Counted from the stretch's first letter, positions 25,547 to 35,636 are shown. The stretch: 64,000 nt of DNA from Carboxylicivirga sediminis (GCF_018156225.1 NZ_JAGTAR010000025.1:1-64000); one strand, 5' to 3'. A program made the numbers and translations. The notes: generated by a model not told the origin, from the letters alone.

Positions 25547-27817
25547 CTACAGTTCAATGGTTAATGGTTCATTTACATCATAATCTTTAACCATTATAGA
25601 TAGTCTATCTCCTTCAAAACTTATTGCATCTTCATTCATTGACTTGCCGTTTAGCAGCACTCTTGAAGGCTGCTGCTTAATGTATTTAAACACCAGATTG
25701 TAATTACGTACTTTAACACCACCTTCATACTGCCCTTTGACTGGATGAATGACAACCTTAGTTCCCTGCCCTTGTTTATACGCGTATTCAATAGTGGTCC
25801 ACTGAGACTTACCATTTTGGTAAGCTAGTGAGACACCATCATCTTCATATAAATCAAAAGACGTTGCCATGGAGTTGGTAGCTTGATAAAACTCAATTGT
25901 CACATTATCCAAAGGTTTCTGATCTGTGTAGTCCATGTAATCCATCATAGGAATAATGGCTCCTTCTTTAATATATAAAGGCATTTCATCTATGGGTTTA
26001 GCCACCAGGGTTTCAACAGGTCCGTTAATAGCTTCACCACTGAAATAATCGTACCAGGTCCCTTCAGGTATCCAAACATTGTGTTTTGCCTTACCATCTG
26101 TTCCTTTTTGGTCCTCGGCTGGTGTGATAATAGGGGCCACCAATACAGACGGGCCAAACATATACTGCGATTGACTGTACTGATAAGCCTGTGCATCGCT
26201 GGGATAATCCATATACATCCCATGACAAATCAACAAACCATCATCATGTGCCTGGCGATTCAATGAGTAAGTATATGGCATTAATTTATATTTTAACTGC
26301 AAAATTTTCCTAGTCGCATCTAACACTTTATCGCCCCACTTCCAGGGTTGACGGCAATGTACCAAACGCTTATCCCATTCAACGCCGCCGGTAGCGTGCA
26401 GGCGACAGAAAGGTGACATGGCACCTGCTTGCACCCAGCGTGTAAAAAGCTCGCTGTAATCTATTTCTCCAAAGCATTCCATATGACCTCCAATATCGTG
26501 CGACCAATACACCCCATTATTAGCTCCCATCACGGTAAGCTCAGTATTGAATTTCAGGCTTTCCCAACTTATATAACTATCGGCAGAGAAACCAATTGGA
26601 TAGCGATGATGATCAAAACTGCCTGCTACCTGTCGTGTTAAAACAATGGCTCTTTGTTGGTTATGAGCCTCCGTCAGTTTGTAATATTGCTCCAGGTTTT
26701 TAGTAGATGGCGTACCATCGACCCAGTGGAAATCCAATCCTTCATCCATGATTGGCGACAGAAAAACATCAAAGAACGGTTTAATATGATCGGGGTTGCC
26801 TTCGCCGTAAAACAAGGCATTTTCAATAAATTCCCATCCCGATTCTTCATATTGCTTAATGGTTGCCTGCAAAAGTGAATCATAATCCAGCCCGGCTTGC
26901 TGACAAAACATTTTTGCACGTATATCATCTCTAATCACAGCTCCAGGGTGGTGATTAAAGCCCACATGAATACCATTCTTGTGTGTCCATTCAAAAAAAC
27001 CTTTCATATCCGGAAACTTCTCCAGGTCATAACGGGTGCCAAACCAACCATCAATGTGCCAGTTCATGTCCGGAACAATTACGTCAATTGGAATTTGTTC
27101 TTTCCTAAAACGATTAACGATGTTTTTATAATCATTGGCTGATAATGGCTGGTAACGACTAAACCAGGTGCCCAATGTCCATTTGGGTAATAAGGGCACT
27201 TGTCCGTTCAATTGTGTAAAATCTTTTAATGCACTCTTGTAATCAGAACCATAACAAAAGATAAATAAAGCATCCGCCATGCCATCCGTGTCACTATGTT
27301 TCAAAGTGCCTTCAACCGATTTAAGAACTGTAAAACCCCGCTGACTCAACAATCCATTGGGTATTTGCAAAGGCTTTGCGGCAGATGTATAGTCGTATTC
27401 ACTGTATTCGAGTCGCCCATCGCAACGGTCAACCGACTTAATAACACCACCCAAATTTTGCTTATCAACTTGACTGATTTCTGCTTGCACCTGCCCTGAG
27501 ATGCCCTCATAGATAACTTGAATCCGCTCTGCTAGTGTCTCTTCACCTGGAGTATAAACCAAACTACATTTTGAGGTGTGCACCTCCAACTGCTGGCCAT
27601 TCTGCACCACCTGAAAATCGCAACTTGGAAATTCATCATTTACAGTGGCGATATGCACACCTTCTTTTTGCACGGCTATTAAACCAGGTGAAAGCACTTG
27701 AAATTCATAACCATCATAAGTCACTTTATTGCTATTGATAGTGTACTTATCGCAACTTGTTAATAAAAGTACAAACACACTCAAAACGAGTAACTGTAAT
27801 TTATAGAGTTTTACCAT
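25547..27817 (-). CDS. GH31 family glycosidase lipoprotein (alpha-glucosidase or related)
   Basis: The 756-residue protein has lipobox LTSC and the layout of GH31: an N-terminal beta-sandwich, a (beta/alpha)8 barrel and C-terminal sheet domains. Conserved blocks are PLLPKWTLGTWFSRYQPL, PIDVIVPDMNWHIDGWFG, and the probable nucleophile Asp367 in LDFHWVDGTPS. The probable acid/base is Asp413 in FSADSYISWESLKF, and the YWSHDIGGHM motif follows. GH31 enzymes act on alpha-linked glucosides or xylosides. The spacing between the two proposed catalytic residues (46) is shorter than in well-known members. It is the last gene of PUL1, 15 bp after the EEP gene. Its alpha-specificity is odd in a beta-glucan locus. 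Confidence 0.85.
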   Translation of the reverse strand: MVKLYKLQLLVLSVFVLLLTSCDKYTINSNKVTYDGYEFQVLSPGLIAVQKEGVHIATVNDEFPSCDFQVVQNGQQLEVHTSKCSLVYTPGEETLAERIQVIYEGISGQVQAEISQVDKQNLGGVIKSVDRCDGRLEYSEYDYTSAAKPLQIPNGLLSQRGFTVLKSVEGTLKHSDTDGMADALFIFCYGSDYKSALKDFTQLNGQVPLLPKWTLGTWFSRYQPLSANDYKNIVNRFRKEQIPIDVIVPDMNWHIDGWFGTRYDLEKFPDMKGFFEWTHKNGIHVGFNHHPGAVIRDDIRAKMFCQQAGLDYDSLLQATIKQYEESGWEFIENALFYGEGNPDHIKPFFDVFLSPIMDEGLDFHWVDGTPSTKNLEQYYKLTEAHNQQRAIVLTRQVAGSFDHHRYPIGFSADSYISWESLKFNTELTVMGANNGVYWSHDIGGHMECFGEIDYSELFTRWVQAGAMSPFCRLHATGGVEWDKRLVHCRQPWKWGDKVLDATRKILQLKYKLMPYTYSLNRQAHDDGLLICHGMYMDYPSDAQAYQYSQSQYMFGPSVLVAPIITPAEDQKGTDGKAKHNVWIPEGTWYDYFSGEAINGPVETLVAKPIDEMPLYIKEGAIIPMMDYMDYTDQKPLDNVTIEFYQATNSMATSFDLYEDDGVSLAYQNGKSQWTTIEYAYKQGQGTKVVIHPVKGQYEGGVKVRNYNLVFKYIKQQPSRVLLNGKSMNEDAISFEGDRLSIMVKDYDVNEPLTIEL

Positions 27818-27832
27818 TATTATCCTGAATTG

Positions 27833-28678
27833 TTAGTCTATATTGAACTCAATGATGGCTGTTACCGGCAGATGGTCAGAAACATACCTCCCATTAGCTT
27901 TTCGCCGATCAATATGTGTATGCTGTTCTACATTGAAATGCTTCACAAAAACATAATCTATCCGCCTGGATATAGACGAATCAACAAAACCATTAAAAGT
28001 GCCTACCGGGCCTTTCCCGGGATGAAGGGCTATATCACGGGTATCGCAAAGCTGATCTTTAAGTATTTGTATGCATAACTCCTGCTCTTCTGCATTGAAA
28101 TCCCCCATTACACAAACCGCTTCCTGATGGCTCGCTAATTGATTCATCTTCGATAGAATCAGTCTGGCCGATGCTTCTCTTGCTTTTAATCCGATATGAT
28201 CGAAGTGGGTATTAAACACCCACATTTTTTTGCCGGACGAGTGATGGTGAAATAAGCCGTAGGTACAAATCCTTGGATAAGCGGCATCCCAACCTATGCC
28301 TATTGAGTCCGGTGTGTCCGAAAGCCAAAAAGTACCCTCCTGAATAACCTTTAATTGTGTGGTATCATAAAAGATGGCGCAGTACTCACCTGCTGTTTTC
28401 CCATCATCTCTTCCTACGCCTATATAGCTATAGTCAGCTAAATGAGCCTGCAGATCGCTTAACTGATTATGCAAGGCCTCCTGAACACCAATAATCGCAG
28501 GTAATTCATCGTTAAGTAACCGGGCCATTTCCTCTTTGCGCAGCTCCCAGGTGTCCAGCCCCTCTTGCTGATAATCATTTTTGATATTGTAGGTCATAAC
28601 CTTTAGCTCCTGGGCTGGTAGCTCAAAACAAAGCATTATAAAGATATACCCCAATATAAAATTAAGTGCTGACTTCAT
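27833..28678 (-). CDS. Endonuclease/exonuclease/phosphatase (EEP) family secreted protein
   Basis: The protein has about 281 residues and a signal peptide, then the EEP fold: LKVMTYNIKNDY, IIGVQEALHNQLSDL, FNTHFDHIGLKAREASARLI, VMGDFNAEEQE, RRIDYVFVK and the catalytic YVSDHLPVTAII. I used the ATG at 28678, which puts the hydrophobic segment at the N-terminus. EEP enzymes cleave phosphodiesters or phosphomonoesters (nucleases, sphingomyelinases, inositol phosphatases). Genes of this family recur in Bacteroidota glycan loci without a proven role. It lies between the GH3 and GH31 genes of PUL1, with 15 bp to GH31. Confidence 0.88.
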   Translation of the reverse strand: MKSALNFILGYIFIMLCFELPAQELKVMTYNIKNDYQQEGLDTWELRKEEMARLLNDELPAIIGVQEALHNQLSDLQAHLADYSYIGVGRDDGKTAGEYCAIFYDTTQLKVIQEGTFWLSDTPDSIGIGWDAAYPRICTYGLFHHHSSGKKMWVFNTHFDHIGLKAREASARLILSKMNQLASHQEAVCVMGDFNAEEQELCIQILKDQLCDTRDIALHPGKGPVGTFNGFVDSSISRRIDYVFVKHFNVEQHTHIDRRKANGRYVSDHLPVTAIIEFNID

Positions 28679-28760
28679 ACTAAAATGCCACATATGATAT
28701 TATAAAAAGCAGCTACTTCATTCTTGGTTATTCCAATGACAAAGTAACTGCCTTCCTGTT

Positions 28761-30944
28761 TTATTTAACTTCAATGGTTAATGTTTTCCTGATGTCCTGA
28801 GAGGACGTACCCACCATTAACTTAAACTGTCCGGCTTCAAGTTGCCACTCTTCTTTATCTTCGTCGTAATACGCAAAAGAATCAACCGGAATACTGAATT
28901 CCACCAATTTACTTTCACCGGGTGTCAGCTTCACTTTCTTGAAAGCTTTCAGTTCTTTAAGCGGCCGCATTACGGCGGCTTTACTATCGTGGACATATAC
29001 CTGCAACACTTCTGCACCTGCCTGTTTGCCTGTATTACTGATATTCACAGAAAGTTTAACAAAATCACCAGCCTGATATTGCGCTGATTGCACCTCAGCG
29101 GCATGTATCTTAAAAGAAGTGTAAGATAATCCATGTCCAAAAGCATATAATGGCTTTATCTGCTTAGTGTCGTGCCAGCGATAGCCTACCAAAATATCTT
29201 CTTTGTATACCTGATCAACCCCATTGCCAGGATAAGATAAAGCATCAAAGGCATGTGCTCCGTTATCTTTCAATTTTACCGGAAATGTAAAAGGTAACTT
29301 ACCTGAAGGATTGACATCACCTGAAAGCACATCTGCTAAAGCATGCCCTGTTTCGCTGCCCAGGTACCAGGCCTGCACTATGGCTTTAGCCTGCGCTTGC
29401 CAAGGCATGGCAACGGCATTACCGCTCACTAATACCACCCCAACATGGTTATTTACAGCCATGATTTCACTTAACAACTCATCCTGTCCGAAAGGCAGGT
29501 TCAAGCTTTTTCTATCACCGTTTTCACAATCCTGTTCGTGATTTTTATTTAAACCACCCACAAACAACACGAGGTCAGCTTCTTTTGCTACCTGAATGGC
29601 CGCTTGTTTCAGTGAGTCAGCATCCAGGTGAGAAGGTATCACTCGACCGTATGCCGAAGGTCCTGATGCATATCCCATGGAATGAATAATATTGGCCTTT
29701 GTAAATCGTTTCTGAATGCCTTCTAAAGGTGAAATTTCATGCACCGTTTTTAACTCTGACGAACCTCCTCCAATAGTCATCATCCGCGTAGCATTCTCGC
29801 CTATAACAGCAATAGTTTGGGTTGTTTCCGGGTCTAATGGTAAAAAGCTCTTATGATTCTTTAACAAGACAATACCTTCCTGTGCTACCTCGCGTGCCAC
29901 ATCAAAATGCTCCTGATTAGCCTTACGCCCCAAAGGCCGTGCCTTACTCATATTTGTTCGAAACATTAATCGCAGGATTCGGCGCACTTTATCATCCACA
30001 ACGCTTTCATCAATCTCACCACTTTTAAGCATCTCCAAAAATGGCTTAGCCAGGTAATAATAGTCGTATGCATTTTCAGTGGACGATGTTAAACCATCGG
30101 TGCCGGTCCCCATTTCAATATCCAGTCCATTCAAAGCAGCTTCCTTTGTATCATGCGCACTTCCCCAGTCAGTCACCACCACACCATCAAATGCCCAATC
30201 GCCTTTAAGGATGTCATTAATTAACACCTCATGATGGCTGGTATGCTGACCATTGTATTGATTATAGGCTCCCATTACAGACCAAACTTCACCGTCCTTC
30301 ACCGCAGCTTTAAAAGCAGGCAGATAAATCTCATGCAACGCACGATCGCTCACCTTTACGTTAATGTGTCCGCGCCATACTTCCTGGTTATTGAGGGCAT
30401 AATGCTTCACACAAGCTGCCACGCTATTGGTTTGAACACCCTGAATATAAGGCACACACATCACTGATGCCAGATATGGGTCTTCGCCCATGTATTCAAA
30501 ATTACGTCCATTAAGAGGTGTGCGATAAATGTTAACCCCAGGTCCCAACAGTATATCTTTCTTACGATAGCGGGCTTCTTCACCAATGGCCACACCATAC
30601 TTATAGGCCAGCTCAGGATTAAAGGTGGAAGCCAGACAGGTTAAGGCCGGAAATGCTGTGCATGAGTCGTTGGTCCACCCTGCGTAGTTCCAACTATCCC
30701 ATTCTATCTCTGCCCTCACACCATGTGGACCGTCCGACATCCATATCTCCGGTATCCCCAGGCGCTCCACTCCCGGTGAACTAAATTTCGACTGGGCATG
30801 ACACATCTTTACTTTTTCCTCAAGGGTGAGTTGACTAATTATCTCATCAATTCTTTTCTCAACATCTTTCTGCTGCTGTTGAGCCAGTAGTTGAAAAGAA
30901 CCAACCACGAGCAACATCAAGTGTATAACTATTACCTTCTTCAT
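28761..30944 (-). CDS. GH3 beta-glucosidase
   Basis: The 727-residue secreted enzyme has signal peptide MKKVIVIHLMLLVVGSFQLLA. The GH3 N-domain has MSDGPHGVRAE, CVKHYALNNQE and the nucleophile Asp259 in GVVVTDWGSAHDTKEA. The GH3 C-domain has VLLKNHKSFLPLD and NHEQDCENGDRKSLNLP with candidate acid/base residues. A fibronectin type III-like domain ends the protein (LSVNISNTGKQAGAEVLQVYV). Such enzymes remove glucose from short beta-linked gluco-oligosaccharides. I prefer the ATG at 30944 over an upstream GTG. It follows the GH5 gene by 47 bp in PUL1. Confidence 0.93.
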   Translation of the reverse strand: MKKVIVIHLMLLVVGSFQLLAQQQQKDVEKRIDEIISQLTLEEKVKMCHAQSKFSSPGVERLGIPEIWMSDGPHGVRAEIEWDSWNYAGWTNDSCTAFPALTCLASTFNPELAYKYGVAIGEEARYRKKDILLGPGVNIYRTPLNGRNFEYMGEDPYLASVMCVPYIQGVQTNSVAACVKHYALNNQEVWRGHINVKVSDRALHEIYLPAFKAAVKDGEVWSVMGAYNQYNGQHTSHHEVLINDILKGDWAFDGVVVTDWGSAHDTKEAALNGLDIEMGTGTDGLTSSTENAYDYYYLAKPFLEMLKSGEIDESVVDDKVRRILRLMFRTNMSKARPLGRKANQEHFDVAREVAQEGIVLLKNHKSFLPLDPETTQTIAVIGENATRMMTIGGGSSELKTVHEISPLEGIQKRFTKANIIHSMGYASGPSAYGRVIPSHLDADSLKQAAIQVAKEADLVLFVGGLNKNHEQDCENGDRKSLNLPFGQDELLSEIMAVNNHVGVVLVSGNAVAMPWQAQAKAIVQAWYLGSETGHALADVLSGDVNPSGKLPFTFPVKLKDNGAHAFDALSYPGNGVDQVYKEDILVGYRWHDTKQIKPLYAFGHGLSYTSFKIHAAEVQSAQYQAGDFVKLSVNISNTGKQAGAEVLQVYVHDSKAAVMRPLKELKAFKKVKLTPGESKLVEFSIPVDSFAYYDEDKEEWQLEAGQFKLMVGTSSQDIRKTLTIEVK

Positions 30945-30991
30945 ATGCACTGTTTTATAATATTTTGAACTATTTAACTATTACTTAAGAG

Positions 30992-32263
30992 CTACCACGT
31001 TCGAATAATGGAACGTGCCAGCTTACCGGATTCGGTTAGTACCTGGTCGCTCCAGGCCCCATTGACTGGTGCTCCCTGCTTCACAATTGACCATTCTTCC
31101 TCTTTATCATTGACAGCCCAGTTGCAATGGATTATCTGATTTTCTTTACACCATTCCATCCATTTCATAGTTTCCGGATCATTTTGTGTATAACCCAAAC
31201 AGCCCCATTCTGTTACAATAATTGGTAAACCAGCTGCTGTGGTTCTGTCACGCAACCATTGGGTGTGATGCACCGAATAAAAATGCATTACATAGGCCAC
31301 ATTGCTATCAGAAGTAATAGGATTTTGTGCAGCTAAATCAACACGCTGTGACCATTCAGGAGTGCCTACGACAATCAGATTATCTTTATCAAATTCTCGT
31401 ATGGCAGCTATCACTTTCTCGGCATAAGGTTTAATCACATCGTCCCACGATACATCCAATGGTTCGTTATATATCTCGTATATAATATTGTCATAATCGC
31501 CATAGGCCTGTGCCATCTCTTTAAAAAAAGCCACTGCATCATCCGGGTAATCTTCAGCATGGTGTGAATGCCAGTCAATAATGACATATAATCCCTCCTC
31601 AATAGCTGCATCAACCAGTTTCTTGACATTGGTTTTATTTGCTGCTTGTTTCTCCAAATATCCACCCCATTCGTCAACCCCCATTGCGGCACGTACTATG
31701 GTGGCTCCCCAATCGAGCTTCAACCAGGATACGACCGAAGCGTTATAAAAACGATTGCCTCCCCATCCTTCATTACTCCAGAAAAAGCTGTTCCCGGCCA
31801 GGCTAACAGCCTGACCATGTTTACCAACAATTTTATTTCCTTCCACCTGTAAGCGACCATGCTTTTCAACAATTGATTGGTAATCGTGCCGCTCAAATGT
31901 CAAAGAATAAGTTTGGGTTGCAACACCATCTTCTGCTGTCACCTCTATTTCAATAGACGAATCCTCCAAACGGAGAGCATCTCCAAATTTAACCGATGTC
32001 TTTGCTCCTTTTGAAAGAATCAGAGCACTCACATATAACTCCTCAACTCCCCATGGAATAGGGCGATCAATCCTAACTGTATTTCCATCAATGGAAGTAT
32101 TGAAAACAGATTGCTTATATTCTAAACTAAACAATGATAGTTCGGTGGAAGATGAAAGAACGTTGGGCTCAATTTCATCCTTTAAACCACCACTGCAGGC
32201 TAAAAGCAAGTAATTAAATATCAGAACGATTAATAACCAATATTTCATACCTAAGATTTTCAT
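30992..32263 (-). CDS. GH5 endoglucanase-like lipoprotein with N-terminal Ig-like domain
   Basis: The 423-residue protein has lipobox LLAC (Cys near 23). Residues about 40-125 form an Ig/cadherin-like beta-sandwich (LSLFSLEYKQSVFNTSIDG, VTAEDGVATQTYSLTF). The GH5 barrel follows: LAGNSFFWSNEGWGG, VRAAMGVDEWGG, VIIDWHSHHAEDY, acid/base Glu267 in IYEIYNEPLDVSWD and nucleophile Glu352 in PIIVTEWGCLGY. The sequence resembles the cellulase-like GH5_2 group. In PUL1 it may cleave beta-1,4 linkages of mixed-linkage glucan. A second ATG five codons downstream is also possible. Confidence 0.9.
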   Translation of the reverse strand: MKILGMKYWLLIVLIFNYLLLACSGGLKDEIEPNVLSSSTELSLFSLEYKQSVFNTSIDGNTVRIDRPIPWGVEELYVSALILSKGAKTSVKFGDALRLEDSSIEIEVTAEDGVATQTYSLTFERHDYQSIVEKHGRLQVEGNKIVGKHGQAVSLAGNSFFWSNEGWGGNRFYNASVVSWLKLDWGATIVRAAMGVDEWGGYLEKQAANKTNVKKLVDAAIEEGLYVIIDWHSHHAEDYPDDAVAFFKEMAQAYGDYDNIIYEIYNEPLDVSWDDVIKPYAEKVIAAIREFDKDNLIVVGTPEWSQRVDLAAQNPITSDSNVAYVMHFYSVHHTQWLRDRTTAAGLPIIVTEWGCLGYTQNDPETMKWMEWCKENQIIHCNWAVNDKEEEWSIVKQGAPVNGAWSDQVLTESGKLARSIIRTW

Positions 32264-32294
32264 CTGGAAATTCTCGTATTAAATTGAAAAAGGA

Positions 32295-32383
32295 TTCGGA
32301 ATGGTCATGAAATCTGCGATTATTTCAAAAACTAATTGATTTATAAAAAGTGTAGAATCGAACCAATAGTGAACCATTCCGAA
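32295..32383. repeat. Long-range inverted repeat between GH3 and GH5 genes
   Basis: TTCGGAATGGTCA at 32295-32307 pairs with TGAACCATTCCGAA at 32370-32383, with one bulged base and a loop of about 62 bases. On the minus strand a T-rich stretch follows the hairpin. It may be a weak terminator or an RNA-processing site in the PUL1 transcript. Confidence 0.4.
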
Positions 32384-32392
32384 AACCTAAAA

Positions 32393-34663
32393 TTATTCTA
32401 TCACAAACACATCTCTTAGACCTTCCTCAGAATTGCATCCTACCATCACCTCAAATTCTCCCGGCTCCATCAGGTAGTCTCCCATTCCATTGTAAAAGCC
32501 CATTTCTTTTTCTGTCAGCTTAAAGACAACTTTAATTGTTTGCTCAGGCTCCAGTTTAATTTTCTCAAAACCTTTAAGTTCCTTCACAGGCCGCACCACA
32601 CTGGCAACCTTGTCATGTAAATACAACTGAACCACTTCCTCTCCGGCTCTGTCGCCTATATTTGTTACTTTAACCGCTACCTCCACCTGATGCTTACTTT
32701 TAACAGCCACCTCCAAATCAGTGTATTGAAACTGTGTGTAACTCAATCCATAACCAAACGGGTAAAGCGGTTTTTCACTTTCATCCATGTAATGCGGCCA
32801 GAACACCTCATTGCGAGGCCCGGGGCGCCCGGTTCTAAACTGGTTATAATAAATGGGCACCTGTCCAACATGTCTAGGGAAAGTCATGGGCAGTTTCCCG
32901 GATGGATTATAATCTCCAAACAACACTTGTGCCACGGCATGTCCTGTCTGGCTTCCTAACTGCCAGGCTTCAACAATAGCAGGTACATGTTCATCGGCCC
33001 ATGTTATGGTTAAAGGGCGACCATTCATCAATACTAACACAATGTTGGTATTCACCTTGTACACAGCCTCAAGCAGTTCCTGTTGTACTCCTGGCAAGCC
33101 TAATTTCGCCCTTGAACGCGCCTCTCCACTGTGCAAACCATGCTCACCCAACACCATCACCACAACTTCAGCCTCTCTAGCTGCCTTAAGTGCGTGCTTA
33201 AAGCCTGAACGATCAGTTGTATTGACAGTCAGCTCCTGAGAAAAAGCTGTTGGACCAGTAACCAGCTTTGCTCCTTCGGTATAAGTATAGTTAACTCCAT
33301 AAGCATCCAATCCCTCGAGCACCGACACAGCCGTATTATCATCAGCCGCCATGCGCCAATTTCCCAGAGGGCTATCTTTATCATCCGCCAGGTCTCCAAT
33401 AACTGCAATTTTATGTGACTTCTTCAGAGGCAATGTAGCTTCCTCATTCTTCAACAAAACAATTGATTTTTTGGCCATATCCAAGGCGGCAGCTATGTGC
33501 TCAGGATGATAAATCATCTCTTTCTCCCGTTTCTCATTACAATACTTGTAAGGATCATCAAATAAGCCCAATTCGAACTTAACGCGAAGAATACGACGCA
33601 CCGCATCATCCACCATGCTCTCATCTACTCTACCAGCTTTTACCAAATCAACCAGGTGCTTCACATATGCATAGGATTCCATATCCATATCCGAACCAGC
33701 CTTAACCGTTAGTTCTGCCGCATGTTCCAGCGAGCTCGCATAGCCATGCTCAATCATTTCACGACCACTGCTCCAATCGGATATAACAAAACCTTTAAAT
33801 CCCCATTCACCTTTAAGAATATCTCGTTGCAAATACTTATTTGCTGTTGACGGCACGCCATTCACAATGTTAAATGAATTCATAAATGTTTTTACATCAG
33901 CCTCATCAATAGCCGCTTTAAAAGGTGGAAAGATCACATTGTAGTAGGTGACAGTACCCATATCCACTGTATTGTAATCCATACCTGCTTCGGCAAAACC
34001 ATATCCGGCAAAGTGTTTAGCGCAGGCAGCTATGGTATTATTGGCACTTAAATCATCGCCCTGAAATCCCTTTACACGAGCCACGCCAATTTTGCTACCC
34101 AGGTAAGTATCTTCACCGGCCCCTTCCATGACACGTCCCCATCGCGCATCACGAGAAACATCCACCATGGGAGCAAAGGTCCAGTTAAGCCCCTCTGCTG
34201 AAGCTTCGATGGCACCAATCCTTGCCGATTGCTCAATAGCTTTCAAGTCCCAACTGGCTGCCTCGGCCAACGGAATAGGAAACATCGTTTTATGTCCATG
34301 AATAACATCAAACCCAAATATCATGGGAATTCCCAGCCGCGAACTATCAACCGCCAGCGACTGCATTCGGCGTACTTCTTTGGCGCCTCTCACATTAAGC
34401 ATGGAACCAACCCATCCGTTTTTAATGTGCTCATATTTAGCTTTGGCATCCCCCTCTGAAGGTGCCGGACCTGTGACATCATAAAACCCATTGTACTGAT
34501 TCATCTGCCCCACTTTCTCTTCCAATGTCATTTGAGCCAATAAATCCTCCACCTGTTTATCAATAGCATCTGTTGGTACGGATTTAACTGAACACCCATT
34601 CAGTACTAAAAAAATGGCCATTAGCGCCATATACACTTGTCTATCTCTCTTGAAAATCCTCAT
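32393..34663 (-). CDS. GH3 beta-glucosidase lipoprotein (BglX-like)
   Basis: The 756-residue protein has lipobox LNGC. GH3 signatures are MIFGFDVIHGHKTMFPIPLAEAASWD, APMVDVSRDARWGRVMEGAGEDTYLG, CAKHFAGYG and nucleophile Asp296 in FVISDWSSGREM. The C-domain has SIVLLKNEEATLPL and VVMVLGEHGLHSGEARSRAKL, with a Glu likely serving as acid/base. A fibronectin-like domain ends it. The layout matches periplasmic BglX enzymes that degrade beta-gluco-oligosaccharides. It lies 4 bp after the GH16 gene, so it is firmly within the PUL1 operon. Confidence 0.94.
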   Translation of the reverse strand: MRIFKRDRQVYMALMAIFLVLNGCSVKSVPTDAIDKQVEDLLAQMTLEEKVGQMNQYNGFYDVTGPAPSEGDAKAKYEHIKNGWVGSMLNVRGAKEVRRMQSLAVDSSRLGIPMIFGFDVIHGHKTMFPIPLAEAASWDLKAIEQSARIGAIEASAEGLNWTFAPMVDVSRDARWGRVMEGAGEDTYLGSKIGVARVKGFQGDDLSANNTIAACAKHFAGYGFAEAGMDYNTVDMGTVTYYNVIFPPFKAAIDEADVKTFMNSFNIVNGVPSTANKYLQRDILKGEWGFKGFVISDWSSGREMIEHGYASSLEHAAELTVKAGSDMDMESYAYVKHLVDLVKAGRVDESMVDDAVRRILRVKFELGLFDDPYKYCNEKREKEMIYHPEHIAAALDMAKKSIVLLKNEEATLPLKKSHKIAVIGDLADDKDSPLGNWRMAADDNTAVSVLEGLDAYGVNYTYTEGAKLVTGPTAFSQELTVNTTDRSGFKHALKAAREAEVVVMVLGEHGLHSGEARSRAKLGLPGVQQELLEAVYKVNTNIVLVLMNGRPLTITWADEHVPAIVEAWQLGSQTGHAVAQVLFGDYNPSGKLPMTFPRHVGQVPIYYNQFRTGRPGPRNEVFWPHYMDESEKPLYPFGYGLSYTQFQYTDLEVAVKSKHQVEVAVKVTNIGDRAGEEVVQLYLHDKVASVVRPVKELKGFEKIKLEPEQTIKVVFKLTEKEMGFYNGMGDYLMEPGEFEVMVGCNSEEGLRDVFVIE

Positions 34664-34667
34664 CTTA

Positions 34668-35462
34668 TCATTTAGTTTTTTGATATACTCTTACATAATC
34701 CACCTGCAAGGTGCATGGAAACATACTTTCATCTACGCCATGTTTACCGCCCCAATTGCCGCCCACAGCCACATTTAGCAACAGATGGAATCGTTTATCG
34801 AACGGCCATTCTCCTGAACCAGCCTGTTTGGCTTTTTCAAATTGAAAAACCTCTTCTTTATCCAATAAAAATGTGCATGACTCAGGTGTCCATTCTATTG
34901 CATAACAATGAAAAGCTTCTTCAGCGTCAGGCAAGAATACAGCATTCCCCTGCTGTGTGCCTTTTGTGTGGTTATAGTTTTCTGTGTGAATGGTGAAATA
35001 CACCGAATCGGGCTCGTAGCCCACATGCTCCATAATGTCCAACTCTCCGCTGGCTGGCCATGCGCCATACTCCAAATCCGTAGGAAGCATCCAAATGGCT
35101 GGCCACGCACCCTTACCTCCACACAATTTGGCTTTTACTTCCATTCGCCCATACAACCAATCGCCCTTACCTTTAGTAATTAAACGAGCTGATGTATATG
35201 GCTGGTTAAAGCCATCTTCTTTTCGGGCAATTATATGAAGAACTCCATCGCGAACCGTTGCATTCTCTTCCCGGTCAGCTGTGTAATATTGTAGTTCATT
35301 ATTACCCCATTGCCAGCTATTCCCATCGGTATCAAAGCTCCATTTGGTGGAATCGGGTAAGCCATTGTAGTTGAACTCATCGGCCCACACCAATTGATAG
35401 TCATTCCCTCTCTGACAGCCGGATAAGGAACTAACAAGGATTAAAAAAAAGATAAGTTTCAT
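34668..35462 (-). CDS. GH16 laminarinase-like beta-glucanase lipoprotein
   Basis: The 264-residue protein has lipobox LSGC (near residue 16) and one GH16 jelly-roll domain: LVWADEFNYNGLPDSTKW, YTSARLITKGKGDWLYGRMEVKAKL, GAWPAIWMLP. The catalytic motif GELDIMEHVG has nucleophile Glu140, Asp142 and acid/base Glu145. The C-terminal RFHLLLNVAVGGNWGG is typical of endo-beta-1,3-glucanases. The frame is open further upstream, but the ATG at 35462 gives the lipoprotein start. The upstream stretch holds nested inverted repeats, so it is likely untranslated. Confidence 0.94.
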   Translation of the reverse strand: MKLIFFLILVSSLSGCQRGNDYQLVWADEFNYNGLPDSTKWSFDTDGNSWQWGNNELQYYTADREENATVRDGVLHIIARKEDGFNQPYTSARLITKGKGDWLYGRMEVKAKLCGGKGAWPAIWMLPTDLEYGAWPASGELDIMEHVGYEPDSVYFTIHTENYNHTKGTQQGNAVFLPDAEEAFHCYAIEWTPESCTFLLDKEEVFQFEKAKQAGSGEWPFDKRFHLLLNVAVGGNWGGKHGVDESMFPCTLQVDYVRVYQKTK

Positions 35463-35503
35463 TTTACCTGATTTAATTGCTTTGCTGATTGACTTTAAAA
35501 AGC

Positions 35504-35636
35504 GCCAAAGATTCTTCGTCTTATCGATCAAGATGAAAACATTAGCTTTAAGAATGCGCCTTTCTGGTGACAGCCAGCATTCGTTAATACAAGCTGTCAC
35601 CTATCGTTTAACCTAGCTAATCAAAGAATCTTTGGC
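35504..35636. repeat. Nested inverted repeats in the GH16 leader
   Basis: An outer 13-bp pair (GCCAAAGATTCTT at 35504-35516 with AAGAATCTTTGGC at 35624-35636) encloses an inner 9-bp pair (GGTGACAGC at 35566-35574 with GCTGTCACC at 35593-35601). Both are perfect. They lie in the gap between the two GH16 genes, in the leader of the downstream one. Confidence 0.6.

Noticed and set aside
35463-35600. 46-codon N-terminal extension of the short GH16 frame
   Set aside because: The extension would put the lipoprotein signal in the middle of the protein, and it coincides with the inverted repeats. The ATG at 35462 gives a normal lipoprotein.
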